Part shown: piece by piece, positions 33,488-48,554 of the stretch
How the letters are laid out: the number at the start of each line of letters is the position of its first letter
Numbering within the stretch: the first letter of the stretch is position 1
DNA from: Filosporella fistucella
Lineage: Eukaryota; Ascomycota; Leotiomycetes; Helotiales
DNA length: 64,000 nt
Direction: 5' to 3'
Assembly: GCA_030077755.1 (NCBI GenBank)
Contig: JAQJZZ010000018.1
Coordinates: forward strand, 1,736,001-1,800,000
Position numbers and translations under genes: made by a program
Notes under the pieces: model-generated
The model's input: only the letters and a program-made list of their open reading frames with translations
Told to the model about the DNA's origin: nothing
The model's database searches: none

Positions 33488-35244
33488 ATGGGCCTGCCAC
33501 CATGGGAGACGAGCGATAGCCAGCTGTTTGCATTGATCACTGGAGCAAACAGGTAAGCAAAATCAATTCCCGAGACCGCTCCAGCTTCTTCCCAGAAATA
33601 GCTAGCCTGTGGACCCCTAACATTGCATGTTTCTGTACACAGAAACTCACAACCTGCACAGATATCGAACCATGATACTAATGGCACCACAGTGGACTGG
33701 GTTACGGAATCGCAGCTCGTCTGATGGACGAGTTCTTTACCTCACCCTCTACCTCTCCGAAGAAACATCTCATTCTGATTCTGTGCACACGCTCGCCGAT
33801 GAAAACACGATTTACCATATCCCGATTAAGAGCTCATCTCAGAAAACTGGTCGACTATTCAGATTTTGCGAAACAAGAAAGGGCGAAGGCGAAGGCACAG
33901 GGCTATGAATACAAATGGGAGAATATGGTGCAACGCGTCCACTTCCTGGGCGTGGAAGCGGATCTGTGCAATTTGAGGAGCGTGTATGCATTGGCAGATA
34001 GATTGGTTAATGGTACGGTGGGTAGCCCGGATGCTACCACCATGGATGGATTGAAGCTTCCTCATGGATCACCTGGGACGCAAAGCTATTCCGAGAACAT
34101 TCGGCAAGACCGTTGGGCGCTGAGTCAAGAGCCAGGTTCCATTGGAGCACAAAGATCATGGGGATGGGGATTAAGTGGCTTGCGCCTACCACGATTAGAT
34201 GTCGTGGTCTTGAGTGCAGGAATTGGTGGTTGGTCTGGCCTTAACTGGCCGTTGGCTATCAGAACGGTGCTTTTCGACACTATAGACGCTGTTACATGGC
34301 CAAAATATAAACTGGCAAATGTTGGTGCGGTTGTGAGATCTCAATTGTCCTCGGATTCCAAGGCGCAGTCAGAGGGAGACACTCAACCGCTTCTGAAGGA
34401 CCAAGAAAAGTCTCAAGAACCACCCCTTGGTGAAGTGTTCTGTGCAAATGTTTTCGGGCATTACATTCTCGCTCACGAACTTGCCCCTCTTCTGTCACGC
34501 CCTGCTACGTCGGCCTCCAGTGTAGGAGGAAAGATCGTCTGGGTATCTAGTATTGAAGGCCTCATCGAGAGTTTCTCTATCGATGATGTGCAAGGGTTCA
34601 ATTCTCTGGCACCATACGAAAGCTCAAAGAGGCTGATGGATTTACTGGCCCTGACATCTGACCTACCATCAGTCCAACGTATTTCAGCCCCGTTTTTCGA
34701 TCCCTCAAAAACGATATCAGGCCGGAAGCAAACCGAAGAAGAACAAGACCTACCCTTAGTAAAACCTAGAGTATACGTCACTCACCCCGGAGTCTTCGCT
34801 TCCGATATTCTACCTCTACCTGGCTTCCTAGTAGTCATCTACAAATGGGTCTTTCTTTTTGTCAGATGGATTGGCAGCCCTTGGCATCCTATCGAACCCT
34901 ACAAAGCAGCTGTGGCACCGACTTGGGTCACGCTTACAGACACAGAAGAATTAGAAGAGCTAGAAGGTCACGGACAACGAAAGGCGAAATGGGGATCGGC
35001 GACGGATTCTAGTGGTAATGAGAGAGTGATGAAGACTGAGGTTCCTGGGTGGGGATGGGATGGGCAGATTGGAGATGTGGTTAAGGGAGAAACAAGAAAG
35101 GGGAGGAAGAAGGACGCTGTGGATGCTACTAGAGAGTCGAGAGAGGAATTCGAGGATCTGGGTGGCAAGTGCTGGCGTGAGATGGAGAAGTTGAGGGTGG
35201 AATGGGAGGGTGTCCTAGGTGTTGGGAAAGAAGGGAAGGCATAG
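33488..35244 (+). CDS. ERG27: 3-keto-steroid reductase Erg27
   Basis: Short-chain dehydrogenase/reductase that reduces the 3-keto group during sterol C-4 demethylation, working with Erg25, Erg26 and Erg28 at the ER. Exons 33488-33552 and 33693-35244 are joined in phase 2. The 140-nt intron has a TACTAAT branch site and CAG acceptor. Splicing rebuilds the cofactor motif ITGANSGLGYG (residues 17-27). Catalytic residues are seen as WVSSIEG (Ser307/308) and YESSK (Tyr330, Lys334). A hydrophobic segment VVIYKWVFLFVRWIG near 402-416 may anchor the protein. At 538 residues it is far longer than yeast Erg27 because of inserts (about 125-180 and 240-270) and a charged C-terminal tail, as in other filamentous fungi. 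Erg27 is the target of the fungicide fenhexamid (known for Botrytis). Confidence 0.93.
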
Positions 35245-36016
35245 TTATGTGTTGTGGTGATGAGATAATGGAAAGGACAAGCTGTGGCCTCTATATAAAT
35301 ATTACATGGGAAGGGCTTATATACACTATGAAATTTAATACCTCTCGTATACTAGTGTAGCCTTTTCTTCTTGAAGCTCACTATACTTTCTATGGCAGCC
35401 TATATCAAAAATCGACTGCCGTAACTGCAAAACTCTGGGAGGACCGTCAGGCACGGCACGCGCGTGAGGCGCAGGCCGTGCTTGACACCCAATAATTGCT
35501 GAAAGGGCTATGAGCGACCAGAGTGCTCAAAACGCTTAAGGCGCTGGGGTACATTGTTATATGATGTATACGAAATGCTTAGTTTTCTATGTGTATTTAA
35601 AGTGTTCTCAATTTGTCACTATACGAGACCAGGATTCTCATATTGTACATTATGGCCACGGCTCTAGAACCTAGGGCCCATGACTGTGCTTCAATTACGT
35701 GAGAGGATACTCTTTTTGCCAACGTTCAGGTAGCTTTATTCTAAGCAGAAAATGTGAACAGCTTCCAAATGTGTTGGACAGGATTTACCTCATAATTTCG
35801 AGTAGGGATTGGCATGGCAATCTATGGAAAGTCCTCACAGGGGAGAGTGTCAGTAGGAATGTTGTAATTGAAATGTCAATTGCTCGGGTATCTCTCTATC
35901 CTCTCCTTTAATTCATGCTCATAATCACCACACCCGAAAATGCCAAATGCGCCATAAATGTTCGTCCCTCCCACATTCAGCAGCTTGATAGCTGGAAATA
36001 TACTCCTGGCACCAAA
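35245..36016. other. Convergent intergenic region with a GC-rich palindrome
   Basis: Between the 3' ends of Erg27 (+) and the BRAP2-type gene (-). It holds a GC-rich hairpin at 35447-35485 inside otherwise AT-rich DNA. No ORF of note. Confidence 0.45.
35447..35485. repeat. Imperfect GC-rich inverted repeat
   Basis: TCAGGCACGGC (35447-35457) pairs with GCCGTGCTTGA (35475-35485) at 10 of 11 positions, the other being a G-T pair in RNA. The 17-base loop starts within a perfect palindrome CACGCGCGTG (35457-35466). It could be a terminator hairpin, a protein site or part of a repeat relic. Confidence 0.6.
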
Positions 36017-38296
36017 TCAAGCCTTTCCTTTCCCCTTCTTCTTCTTCCCTCCCCCACCACCACTCTTCTCCTTTTCCTCCGGCAAACTCAACGTCCCACC
36101 CTCTAACTCGTCCTTGCCTAATCCTCCGTCTTCTTCACTTTTCTCCTTCATCTCCTTAACCTTCTGTTCCGCACTAATACAGAACATCAAGTCCCTATTC
36201 TCTTCCTTCAACTCTCTGATTTCCTCCCTCGCCTTTCCCAGCTCCCCTTGCACGGCAATTAAACTCTTATTCACAAACTCGACTCTCTCCATCAGTCCTT
36301 CTGAAACTTTCTTCTCTTCCGTTAGACTCTTGCCGAATGCTCGTGCCATATCAGCATGTTTCTCGCCTTTCTTTCTCTCGCGAGCTAGATCGCGTTCAAG
36401 GGAGGTGACGACTTCATCTTTGAGTTTCTTGTTTTCGAGAGTGAGCTCCTGCATCTTGGAGATAGCCTCTTCGGCTTTTGCTGAGGCGGATTGGGCTGCC
36501 GCTGAAGCAGAACTGGCTTTGGCAGCGGCTTTGCTAACCAGCTCTTCGAAATAAACCCGCTGACTCTCCAGCTGGGAGGTAAGGAGGTGAGTATACTCGA
36601 TACCAATATTGTCCAATTTTTCTCTTGGTACCATTTCCATATCCCTGTCATTTCTTTCTCCACGGCCGTACCTCGTGCTGGGAGGTAAATCAATGATCTT
36701 ACTGTCGCCTTTCTCGCGAATGAGACGATGAACCCATGTATCACCTGCGTAGTCCCATACATGCTGAGTCTCAATCTCTAGAGCAAAATTATGTGCCGAT
36801 TCCTTCCAATGCTCCTTAGCATGTCCGCCTTTATATCGTCCACATCCTACACTACCACATATAAGACAGATCCACAGATCATCCCCACAATCGCAAACAC
36901 CGCAAAGAGAAGCTTCGCCACTGCCGAAAGGAGGATTTGAAGGATCATGTGGATAGGAATTAGCGATAGGTGATGCTTGAGCTAGCGAGGGATTGGTATG
37001 TCTACACACAGGGCAGCCAGTTCCCTTCCATTTCTGCAGACAATCGCAATGGAAAACGTGTTGACAGAGAATTGTGAGAAGTCCTGTAGTATCATCCATC
37101 CGCTCGAGACAAACAGGGCAAGTCGGTAGTTCTACAAGGTTCGGAGTCGGAGGTGGGAAAGGCTTCAGAAAGGTTGAGTTCGAGACAGAGGGTGTAAATG
37201 GATCGTGCGATATTTCGGGGAAACTGGTATCTGGTTTCGAGGTGGGTGTCTGGAAAGTTATGGATTTGATAAACATAACATGGCATGTCTCCGGCTGTAC
37301 TGACATCAGTCCTGGTCATGGTGAAAGTTAGCAGAAGAAGAATGTACTTACCTCCATGGTATTGAAAACCTTCCCATCATACTCCTTCTTCCATCTCCTA
37401 GCCACCGCGGCATCTCTAAACTTCATCAACACCAGATACCTATTCATTCTCCCCGTAACCACCATCCTAAAATGGCTTACTTCAGCCCTTGTCTTCTCTC
37501 CCACAAACCCCAGAAAATCACTGGGTGTAAGATAGCTAGGAACAGCCGGAATACACACAATCGTGCAATCATCGCCTCCTTTGCCGTCTGAACCTTCGCC
37601 TTGCACTGTATCCTCAGCAGCATATATCTCTTCCCTCAACATATCGCTCTCCTCCCCTTCACGATACAAATGCACGATTCCCCAGCCAACCTCCGTATTC
37701 TTGCCCTCTAGCCCTTCAAATCTAGCTTTCGTGACCCTTCCTACGCCCACCTCAGCATCAGGAGCCAGAAATCCCCCAACACCAGCAGAACTACTCTCCC
37801 CTCTTTTCCTCCCCTCTCTGGCCCCATCTCCGCCCGCATTTCCCATCTGGTTCATATCGAAAGCCAAATCCAAACTCTCGACCCTCACCCGTCCAAACCT
37901 CCAATCTTTCCTCGCAGTACCTAGGTCAGCTTGTACGAGCGCCGGACTAGGTGGCGGGAATTCCTGCTTCGCGTCTCTAGGAATAACAATCGTATTCCTA
38001 TCCTCATCAATCGACGCTCTCTGCGGACCACAGTCGATGACGGCTCTGCTAAGCACTTCCGCCCTCGTATCTCTCGAAGACGATCTCTCGATTCGGGAGT
38101 CTGCGACTGGTTCAACGGGTTTATGGCGTGGCCAGTTTTCCGTCTGGAAGATATCGCTGTCTGGTGGCGGGAGCCAGAATTCTCTTTTTCGCCCTCGCTC
38201 TGCTGATTTGGATTGTGGTTTCTTGCTTTCGTTTGGAGGGTTGATAGTGGAGGAGGGGTATAATTCGAATTTGATATGGTAGAAGAAAAATGGCAT
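36017..38296 (-). CDS. BRAP2/Etp1-type RING and UBP-zinc-finger protein
   Basis: Homologue of human BRAP2/IMP and yeast Etp1 (ethanol tolerance), a ubiquitin-ligase-like protein. Exons 38296-37352 and 37294-36017, phase 0, intron 57 nt (GTAAGT...TACAG), give 740 residues. Start MPFFFYHIKFELYPSS matches fungal orthologues. An RRM-like BRAP2 domain spans about 215-330 and crosses the intron (GKVFNTMEPETCHVMFIKS). A RING-H2 domain lies at 374-412 (CPVCLERMDD, CQHVFHCDCL, CPVC). A UBP-type zinc finger follows at about 446-505 (CGVCDCGDDLWICLICGSVGCGRY, with the conserved HAKEH and AHNFALE). A long coiled coil covers about 540-710, and the end is lysine-rich (GKKKKGKGKA). A GTAAGT site on the minus strand upstream of the start (near 38373-38380) suggests a 5' UTR intron. 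Confidence 0.93.
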
Positions 38297-38919
38297 CTTA
38301 TCGTGATATGCTGTTGGAGCTCATGTCTGGCGCTGATTCTGCAGCGGCAGTGGGGACTTACCAGTGGATCAGAATAAAGTTATTCTGGATACATCCCGGT
38401 GGCGATCATGAGGTTTAGAATGCGTGGCTCTGAAGTGAGGTGTGAAGCTGTCTCGGAGTTTTCAAGTGAGGTTTTAGAGCTTAAATGTCAGCCTTGCGCA
38501 TGTGTCACCTCACACCAAAAGAGACCAAGTGGGGTTGGACAATCAACGCAACAACAGACAATTATGATAATATGAGGTGCACAGCATCATCCTTTTTTCA
38601 CTGGGGGATCTTTGATTGTATTAGTACCATAGCAAGATTAGGCATATTTTCGATATAACAAGCTGCTTTGCCAAAACTTGGGTAGTAACGTCTTCATTCA
38701 CAAATTAAAATCACAAATCACAATACAATTGATTCACATGTCATATCACAATCACAATCAAGGTAAGGAAGTATTCAGATCGACCTAATGATTTCTCATT
38801 GGACTACAGTCATTCCATATCAGTCATCAACCTATGCCCTATGTATGAGCCGTGGTTATACCCAGATTCGTGCCCGTAACGCCAACGCAAAGTCAGAAAA
38901 TCCCAGCCATCATACACGT
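38297..38919. other. Intergenic between BRAP2-type gene and polyubiquitin
   Basis: Contains the 5' UTR and promoter of the BRAP2-type gene, with a probable leader intron donor near 38373-38380 on the minus strand, and the 3' UTR of polyubiquitin. The 38680-38760 part is rich in CACAATCA-type repeats. No gene seen. Confidence 0.45.
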
Positions 38920-41495
<2,576 letters not shown>

Positions 41496-43842
41496 CTAGT
41501 TGGCCCGAATCACGAGCTTCGACAGGAACTTGTTTGACAAGGAGTCGAAGTCGCTCCGGTCAAACTTGGAATCAGGGCGGGTCTTGAGGTAGGATTCTAG
41601 AATGATGATTAGCATTTGTAGATTGATTCGAAGAGGCAAACGTACCATGCTTCGTAACATGATCCTTCATTTCAGTCATGGCCTCACAGACGGCGACGTT
41701 GTTGTTGAGAAGTTGACCATGTCTTCGGGTATCCCACTCGGTCATTGAAGGGAGCTTCTGGGAGATGGCGTGGAATAGACCAACAATGACACCAACTGGA
41801 GTAGTCTCCATGTCACTGCAGAACTTGTTGACAGCGGCAGGATCCGGAACTCGGTAATGGCAATCGAATTGCATCTCCTCCCAAACAGCAAGAAGAATTG
41901 AGGCCAGCATGAAAATCGTGGGCCAGTTCTTCAGTCGGTCTCCACTGTAGACACTGGAGTAGAGAGATGAGAGCTCCTCCAGGATCTCCTTTTGCAACTC
42001 TCGCCACATGTCGGCCATGGCACACTTGATTTGGAAGTTGATCATGACAGGTGCGATGATCTTCCCGTGATATTTCGATTCTTCATCCTCGATCAGACCT
42101 TCCATTGGGTGCTCATCTCCACGTTGCTCGACCATGGTGACATGTTGAGTGAGATTGTAGGCGAGCACAAGCTTCAATGCTTTTCGGACAACCGGCACTT
42201 TCTCCTTGACATAGTAACGGTGGGCAGTTTTCAAAATCTCAGTGATGAACGGAGTACCCTCAAAGTAATCGTCAATGAATTCCTCGAAAGGCCCATCAAG
42301 ATGTTTGTCGAGGTACTCTGATAACGCCTCAGTCGAGATCCCTTCTGAGCCAGCTGACATTCTTTCCGTGCGAGTATCAAATTCGAGAGGCTCTCCGTTC
42401 TCAGACTCAACCCAGTCGACGGTGAAACAGCTGTCATCACTGACGTAGACCTCACGAGCCATGATGGGAATTGCGAATCCATATCCGTGGGTAATCCAGA
42501 TGAGTTCTTCCTTTTGAGCGAAGCCTTTGATGTTGTAAACAGAGACACCACGGCCGGTGTGACGCTCATAGTCTGCTCTCCAATCCTTCATGAAATAGCC
42601 GATATCCTTAATGTCAATACGGGTACATGGAACCTGCCACAGTCTGGCATGAGAGGGCTGGCAACCGGCACAAGGCTCTCCCTTATCACAAGTCTTCTTG
42701 AGGAACTTGCATCTCAGGCATGCTCGAAGCTTTCTGATCTCGCTGGCCTGTTTCCGTTGCTCGGGTAGTAGAGGTCCACGTCTTCGTCCAACACGTTTCT
42801 CGGTATCCTTTTTCCCGTTTGATGTACGACGGATTACAGCCTTAGTCGCCTTCGCCGTTGGGCTTTTTCTTGGCGCGGAGTTTCTTCTGGCGGGTGGGGA
42901 TGAGGTTGAGGATGGGGTGGCTCTACTCGATGGTGACATTTTGATTGGTACTGGGGCAACGGCTGCGGCTGGGCTGACCATTTCGTGCGAATGATGATGG
43001 GACTCGCCGTGGAAGCAGTTACGATGTCCAGTCGGATCTAGGTAATTGTCGGAATCTGGTGAATAGGGCGAGTATGGGTACGAGATATCTTCAAAGCTAC
43101 CAAACGATTCAATTGTGTGTCCGGTTCCATCCGACTGTGACGAGTCGGAATGAGTTCGCAAGTGCAGCGTTTGTCCTGGATTGAAGATATTGGCGTTTTG
43201 TGCTTGCTGGTACGCCTCGAAATTTGGGAAGTGGTCTACAGTTGTCCATCCATTGTCGCTACTTGAACTTGGCAGAGACAGCACCTCCAGATACGTCCCT
43301 GTAGGTGAATTGCTACCCAAACTTTGTCTACCCATGCTTGGTAGTCCATCGTGAGTCCCAGCAAAGCTCATTGCATTCTCGAAATCCTGCCAATTCGCCC
43401 ACATCGTTGCTTGAGCCTCAACCGTCTGTGCTAATCCATTGAATGGTGCCTCCATTTGAAGTCCTGCCTCGAAAGCTGCTTGTGTCGAGGGAATGTTGTA
43501 GTCTAACGGCGAAGTCTGGTATGGTCCTCCAAATGTAGTATATTGCGCCCCCATTAAAGCATTCTCTGTCATGTATTGTGGAAGCTGTTGTGGTTGTTGC
43601 TGCATTGGCCAGTCTGTTAGGAGGGTGGGCGAGTTATTATGTCCAGTCTGAGGGAATTGCTGATGGGGGTTGTGCGATGGAGATGTCTCTCGTCTCTCGT
43701 CAGCAGCTCCTGAGGACATATCCAAAGGCATAGGCCAGGTCGAGCGGGCAGCCATATTGGTCGTAAACGGATATCGGGGATCTCGATGGTCAAAGTTTAG
43801 GTCTAAAAGACCCTCTGATGAGAAGTCAAGATTCGAGGTCAT
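41496..43842 (-). CDS. Zinc-cluster transcription regulator with unusual cysteine spacing
   Basis: Two exons on the minus strand, 43842-41646 and 41596-41496, phase 1 (donor GTACGT, acceptor TTCTAG), give 765 residues. After splicing the protein ends RSDFDSLSNKFLSKLVIRAN; without it a spurious tail would follow. The N-terminal 300 residues are Gln/Asn/Ser-rich activation-type sequence. A basic Ser/Pro/Lys stretch precedes the cluster at about 372-403. The cluster reads CLRCKFLKKTCDKGEPCAGC and then 11 residues to the last Cys, giving C-x2-C-x6-C-x5-C-x2-C-x11-C. After it comes DIKDIGYFMKDWRADYERHTG and a long conserved helical region. I recall this arrangement as conserved among filamentous fungi but know no function. 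The Met at 44007 is in frame and could add 55 residues; 43842 (MTSNLDFSSEGLLDL) is preferred. Confidence 0.85.
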
Positions 43843-46759
43843 TGTCGCGGATATTTTTGTAATAGGAACGGTCAATAGTATTGTAAGAAGAGGGTTGGTG
43901 ACACCGCTCTTTGAGGAAGAGGAAGACCTCACGATGAAGTCGGTGAGAGGTCTGTTGTTAGTTGAGGAGTTAGCCAGGCGGGTGTTGAAGGAGCGTGGGA
44001 TCCACATAAGAAGCGGTGTAGAAAAGCCGGGAGAATTGCAAGCGTCAGATCACCCCAGCCCCCTTTGGACAAATCAGCAGGCAGGAAAAGAGAGATGTTC
44101 ACCCACTCCAACCAATCCACCGACTTCCGCTCAATAGCGAGCGAAGGAAGACGCTGGCCTCAGGAAAAAGACACCCACTTAGGAGCAAGAGCGTGCTCAC
44201 TGCATGTTCGCTACTGCAAGACAGCCGTCAGGTGGCCAATAAGTGAGGACATTGAGGACGGGCGAGGATGCGAAAATGAGAAGGCTTAGCTGCTTTGGGA
44301 TTGAGTGGACGAGGCACCTGTCAAGCCTGTAACAGTTCCCTGAATCGTTTCTGGGATAGGGGATTGGGGGGCTTCGTGGGTGCACCAAACAGGGTCCTTC
44401 CAGGGCTCCCCACTCTCGACCACCCTGAACCGACCGCTAAACGACTCGCGAAAGGCCCTGTAGACCACTCTGAGTGCCCACTGGAAAAAAACGCCAACCG
44501 GGCCAGACATGAGCTGCTGGAGAGCTCTACGGAGGTAATCTCTCTGCAAGCTCTAGTTCTGGTCAAGTCAAGGTTCGCTGCGGGCGTCACCAGCGGTCTT
44601 TCAAACTTCGCGCCAGCCTCCACGCTGCAAATCTTGTGCAAATCTTGCAACTTGACAAGTGACGGCCATCAATTGTCTAGAAAAACCTTGCTGAACCCAC
44701 CATGAAGATCAGAAAATCAGCACGCACACAGTCAGAAATAAGGGCTTGTTCGACCTCGCCCTCCAGAACCACACACAACTGCAATATCATGTTACATATA
44801 ACTGCCCCCGATCCATAAATATGTAACATATGCTGCCACATTGGACCAACCCACGGGGGTGATGTGACTTCTTGAGAAATGAGAAACCATCGCGACATCT
44901 CCCGTAACTCACCTCACTTTCTGTCCTCTCTTACTGCCGACTCCCACCAAGCCATCCCAGCCCCTCGCTGATGGGGGTTTCTGAAAAGTGTTTAGATACC
45001 GCCTCTGGCCCCATTTTCACCGTTCTTTCCAGGACTTCCTTCATGGGCCATCCTGGAGACAAAATGATACTAAAACTGATATTTCTCCAGTCTTCTCCGT
45101 TTGCTTTGCGCACGTCTCCCCTTCTGGCCGGGGATTCTCGATCGGCGACGGGAACGCAGCACCAAATCGATCTCCTGTGTATAATCTGGTCAACATTACA
45201 GGGTCGACCCAGACTCTTATTCTCGTCGTGCTGCACGACTTGTCGAGGTCAGCTAAAGGTCAATCAATTATTTGACTTTCGACCTGTCGTCACGCCCAAT
45301 TTCGAGGCGTGGTGGCCGTGGAGATGCCCCACCGTCCCTATCGGACCCCTCAAACTCTCAGTACGCCATCGTCCCATGAACGAGAGCTGCCACATCGAAC
45401 GATATTTCTTGTTGAGGATCTCTAAATATGGAGAACTAAGAACCGAGGATCATCTCGACAATCTAATACTTCTGTTTCTCACGTAGTCAGGTACCTTGTG
45501 CGTGTCATGAATCAATTGAGAGGGCTAGAACGAGTCAGTCGACTCAGTCATGCCCCTCCTCTGCCGACTGTCCCCGTTTCATCCCAGAAGAGAAATTGGG
45601 GGATAATCTTGGCTCATCCGTGGAATCCCCGATGAGAGACAACGACTCGTATTTGAAGGAATAGATGAATGTTCTCGCAAGTCGCGGCCACCGAGCCAAT
45701 ATTAAATGCCAATGATTATCTGCCGCTTGCAATGGTCAATAACACCGGATCGTCAGCTTCATCTGGTTCTAAGCACAAGCTGCAGGATGAAATTCATGCA
45801 TGCTCGTGAGAAGTGGCAACTTGCAGCAGCGTTAGATTTTGCCGACGAAGGCCATTGGACGGGTTTGAAAACGTGAGCGCAAACCGACATATCCCTCGCA
45901 TAACATGTGGCCTGCTCAGCTCGCAATGGGATACTGAATTTCTCATTTTCATTTTGCAGCTGCCAGATTATGTGCAGCAAAGCCCAGGTCAAGCCGGGTA
46001 GGCCAGGCTATGTGACGTGCGGTGCGGTGCGATGCGACACGCTGCGGATGAGATTGCATGTTACTTGTTGCTGATATGATATTGGGGGTTCGTATCTGCT
46101 GGCCCATGCCTCCATATTGCCATTGTCCTATCCGGCTGAATGTGAGGGTGTGGTAAGGTAAGGTATGTTGGCGAAGTGAAGTTTCCAATCCCGCGATACT
46201 TTTGTGCTTGGAGCACCAAGTGATCTTGACAGAATTGACCCCTCCGTCGATCCCCCTTTCCCCTCCCCGTCAATCTTATCGGCCGAGAAAGCGATAGCTA
46301 GTACTGTCCTGTAAAACCGCTCTTGCAATCGTAGTGGGGTCGTCGCGGGCATCGCGGCAGAGTGCATTTGCCATGTTGCCATTTGCAGAGTGCGTGTTAC
46401 AATTAACGTTCGCACTGCGGCACAAAATGTAGAGAATGTTGATGGTGCATGCATATAGTATGTCTTGTGTAAGGTGTGTTCACTCTGAGGCTCTTCTGAA
46501 GCTCAGATGAAAAGAGGTTTCTTCTTCGATCTGGCCTCGAAAGATTTGGTTCTCAAAGGACACAAAGGTGGTCCGAGCTGAGCTGTTCGGCGGGGAAAGG
46601 AAAAGGAAAGGAAAAAGCCAAGCGAGCTCGGAACAACATGAAGGTGAACATGTCGGATCTCGCTTGAGAAAGAGAAAATCACAATCTCACAGTGCAAGAG
46701 GAATGTGAGCAGCGCCTCCTGGCGAATCATTATCGAGATCCATTCCAAAGGAGCCTCAC
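43843..46759. other. 2.9 kb divergent intergenic region
   Basis: It lies between the starts of the zinc-cluster gene (-) and farnesyltransferase beta (+). ORFs overlap in several frames and none is convincing. A GTGCGGTGCGGTGCGATGCG repetition lies near 46018-46037 and a purine run GGAAAGGAAAAGGAAAGG near 46596-46613. The size would suit a long leader for the regulator. Confidence 0.4.
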
Positions 46760-48554
46760 ATGACATTCCAAGTCAAAGGAACGAAGCATCGCCATAACGT
46801 GGTCTTCAAGAGGCGACGAGCGATGGTTGAGCAAGGCCAACCTTCTTCTCCTTCCAGTAATTTGGATAGACTACTACATCGTGACCAGCAGACCCAGCAA
46901 CCTGGTTTTATCATGGAGGAATTACCACCAGATGAAGTGATAGACTTCTCGTTCCAAGCTACTACTCACCCTGTCAGAACTTCAACAAAACCTGCTCCTC
47001 CATTCATTCCTGATCTTTTCACTTCTCTTCCACTTCTTCGCGATGTACTTCAGACTCAAACATCCAGAGTTCAAGATGGAACAATATTGGAATGTCTTCC
47101 TTTTCTCAGTGCAAGGGACTCAAAAATCGAATACAACCGTCACGGGGTTGCACATCTTGATCGGAAACGTCACATTGCATTTTTACACAAGAGCCTGAAA
47201 CCTCTGCCTGCTCCATATGTTGCCATGGATGCTAGTCGGCCGTGGATGTTCTACTGGGCATTGAGCGGCTTAACATGCATGGGAGAGGATGTAACACAGT
47301 ACAGAGAGAGCATCATTTCTACGGTCAGGCCAATTCAGAATAGTACCGGCGGATTCGGTGGCGGCAACGGTCAAATGTCCCACCTGGCTCCTACATATGC
47401 TATACTTTTGGCGTTAATCACGGTTGGAGGAAAAGATGCCTTGGACGTCATTGACCGAAAGTCAATGTGGAGATGGCTTGGGATGTTAAAGCAACCAGAT
47501 GGTGGGTTCCAGATGTCGGTAGGAGGGGAAGAGGATGTTCGGTGAGTTTCATTGCCATAAGTCATGTATGGTGAAATTCTTACAAGAAATTAGTGGGGCA
47601 TACATTGCAGCTGTCATCATCACCCTCCTCGATTTACCCCTGGAGCTTCCGAAAGAGTCGCCAGCATCGTCACGTGCTGGTACTACTCTCCTGACTGATC
47701 TCCCTGAGTGGATTGGAAGATGTATGCCACCCCTTTGAGCTCAATTGAAGTCACTTGCTAAACTGTGAAGGTCAAACATACGAAGGTGGCATTTCTGGCC
47801 GACCTGATGCAGAAGCTCACGGTGCATATGCATTTTGTGCGTTGGCATGCCTTTGTATTCTTGGTGACCCTCATGTTGTGATTCCAAAGTGAGCCAATTT
47901 CTCAACTGGCTTATCAGGTTGTCAAATTTCTAATGCAGATACAGGTATTTGGATGTTCCCCGCCTTATCTCATGGCTTTCAGCGCGACAATATGCACCCG
48001 AAGGAGGTTTTGCAGGCCGGACAAATAAATTGGTTGATGGATGTTACAGTCATTGGGTCGGTGGCTGCTGGCCACTGCTTGAAGCCTGTCTGGGTGGTCC
48101 ATCATCGGCGGGCGTACAATTGCCTGTTGCCGAATATCCTGGAAAACTCTTCAGTCGGGAAGGGCTGATTAGATACATATTAAATTGCTGTCAGGACTTG
48201 ACAAAACGTGGAGGGTTGAGAGATAAGCCAAGCCAGTACGTTAATGAAGCCGTGTAGCGTCCTTTAATCATCTACTAACACTCGGTCAGCCATTCTGATG
48301 CATACCATACATGTTATGTCCTTGCGGGTTTGAGCTCAGCTCAGCATAAATGGCATTTCAACACATCCGAGACCAAGACCGAATCCACAGGCTTATTGAC
48401 CTCGCCTTATCAATGGACCTCCGAGCCTATTGTAGAAGATGGACAGATCTACGATGACATTGACATTGTTGGCACCTTTCATCCTGTCTTTGTTATTCCT
48501 GAAGGTATTGCTGAAGAGACAAAAGCATATTTTGCTGCCAAGGGTGGGTTTTGA
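46760..48554 (+). CDS. RAM1: Protein farnesyltransferase beta subunit
   Basis: Catalytic beta subunit of the enzyme that attaches farnesyl to CaaX proteins such as Ras and a-type pheromone. Five exons, 46760-47541, 47594-47721, 47771-47888, 47945-48235 and 48290-48554, joined in phases 2, 1, 2 and 2, give 527 residues. The alpha-alpha barrel repeats show the usual GGFGGG, PDGGFQMS, YEGGISGRPDAEAHGAYAF and EGGFAGRTNKLVDGCYSHWVGG segments. Zinc ligands are visible as Asp374 and Cys376 (DGCYSHW) and His446 (DAYHTCY). The C-terminus GTFHPVFVIPEGIAEETKAYF matches fungal orthologues. The first 90 or so residues extend beyond the yeast protein; a Met at 46823 is an alternative start. Introns are 49-56 nt. 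Confidence 0.93.

Noticed and set aside
37563..38282. 239-codon plus-strand ORF
   Set aside because: Lies antisense to exon 1 of the BRAP2-type gene, which has clear domains; Ser/Pro-rich shadow.
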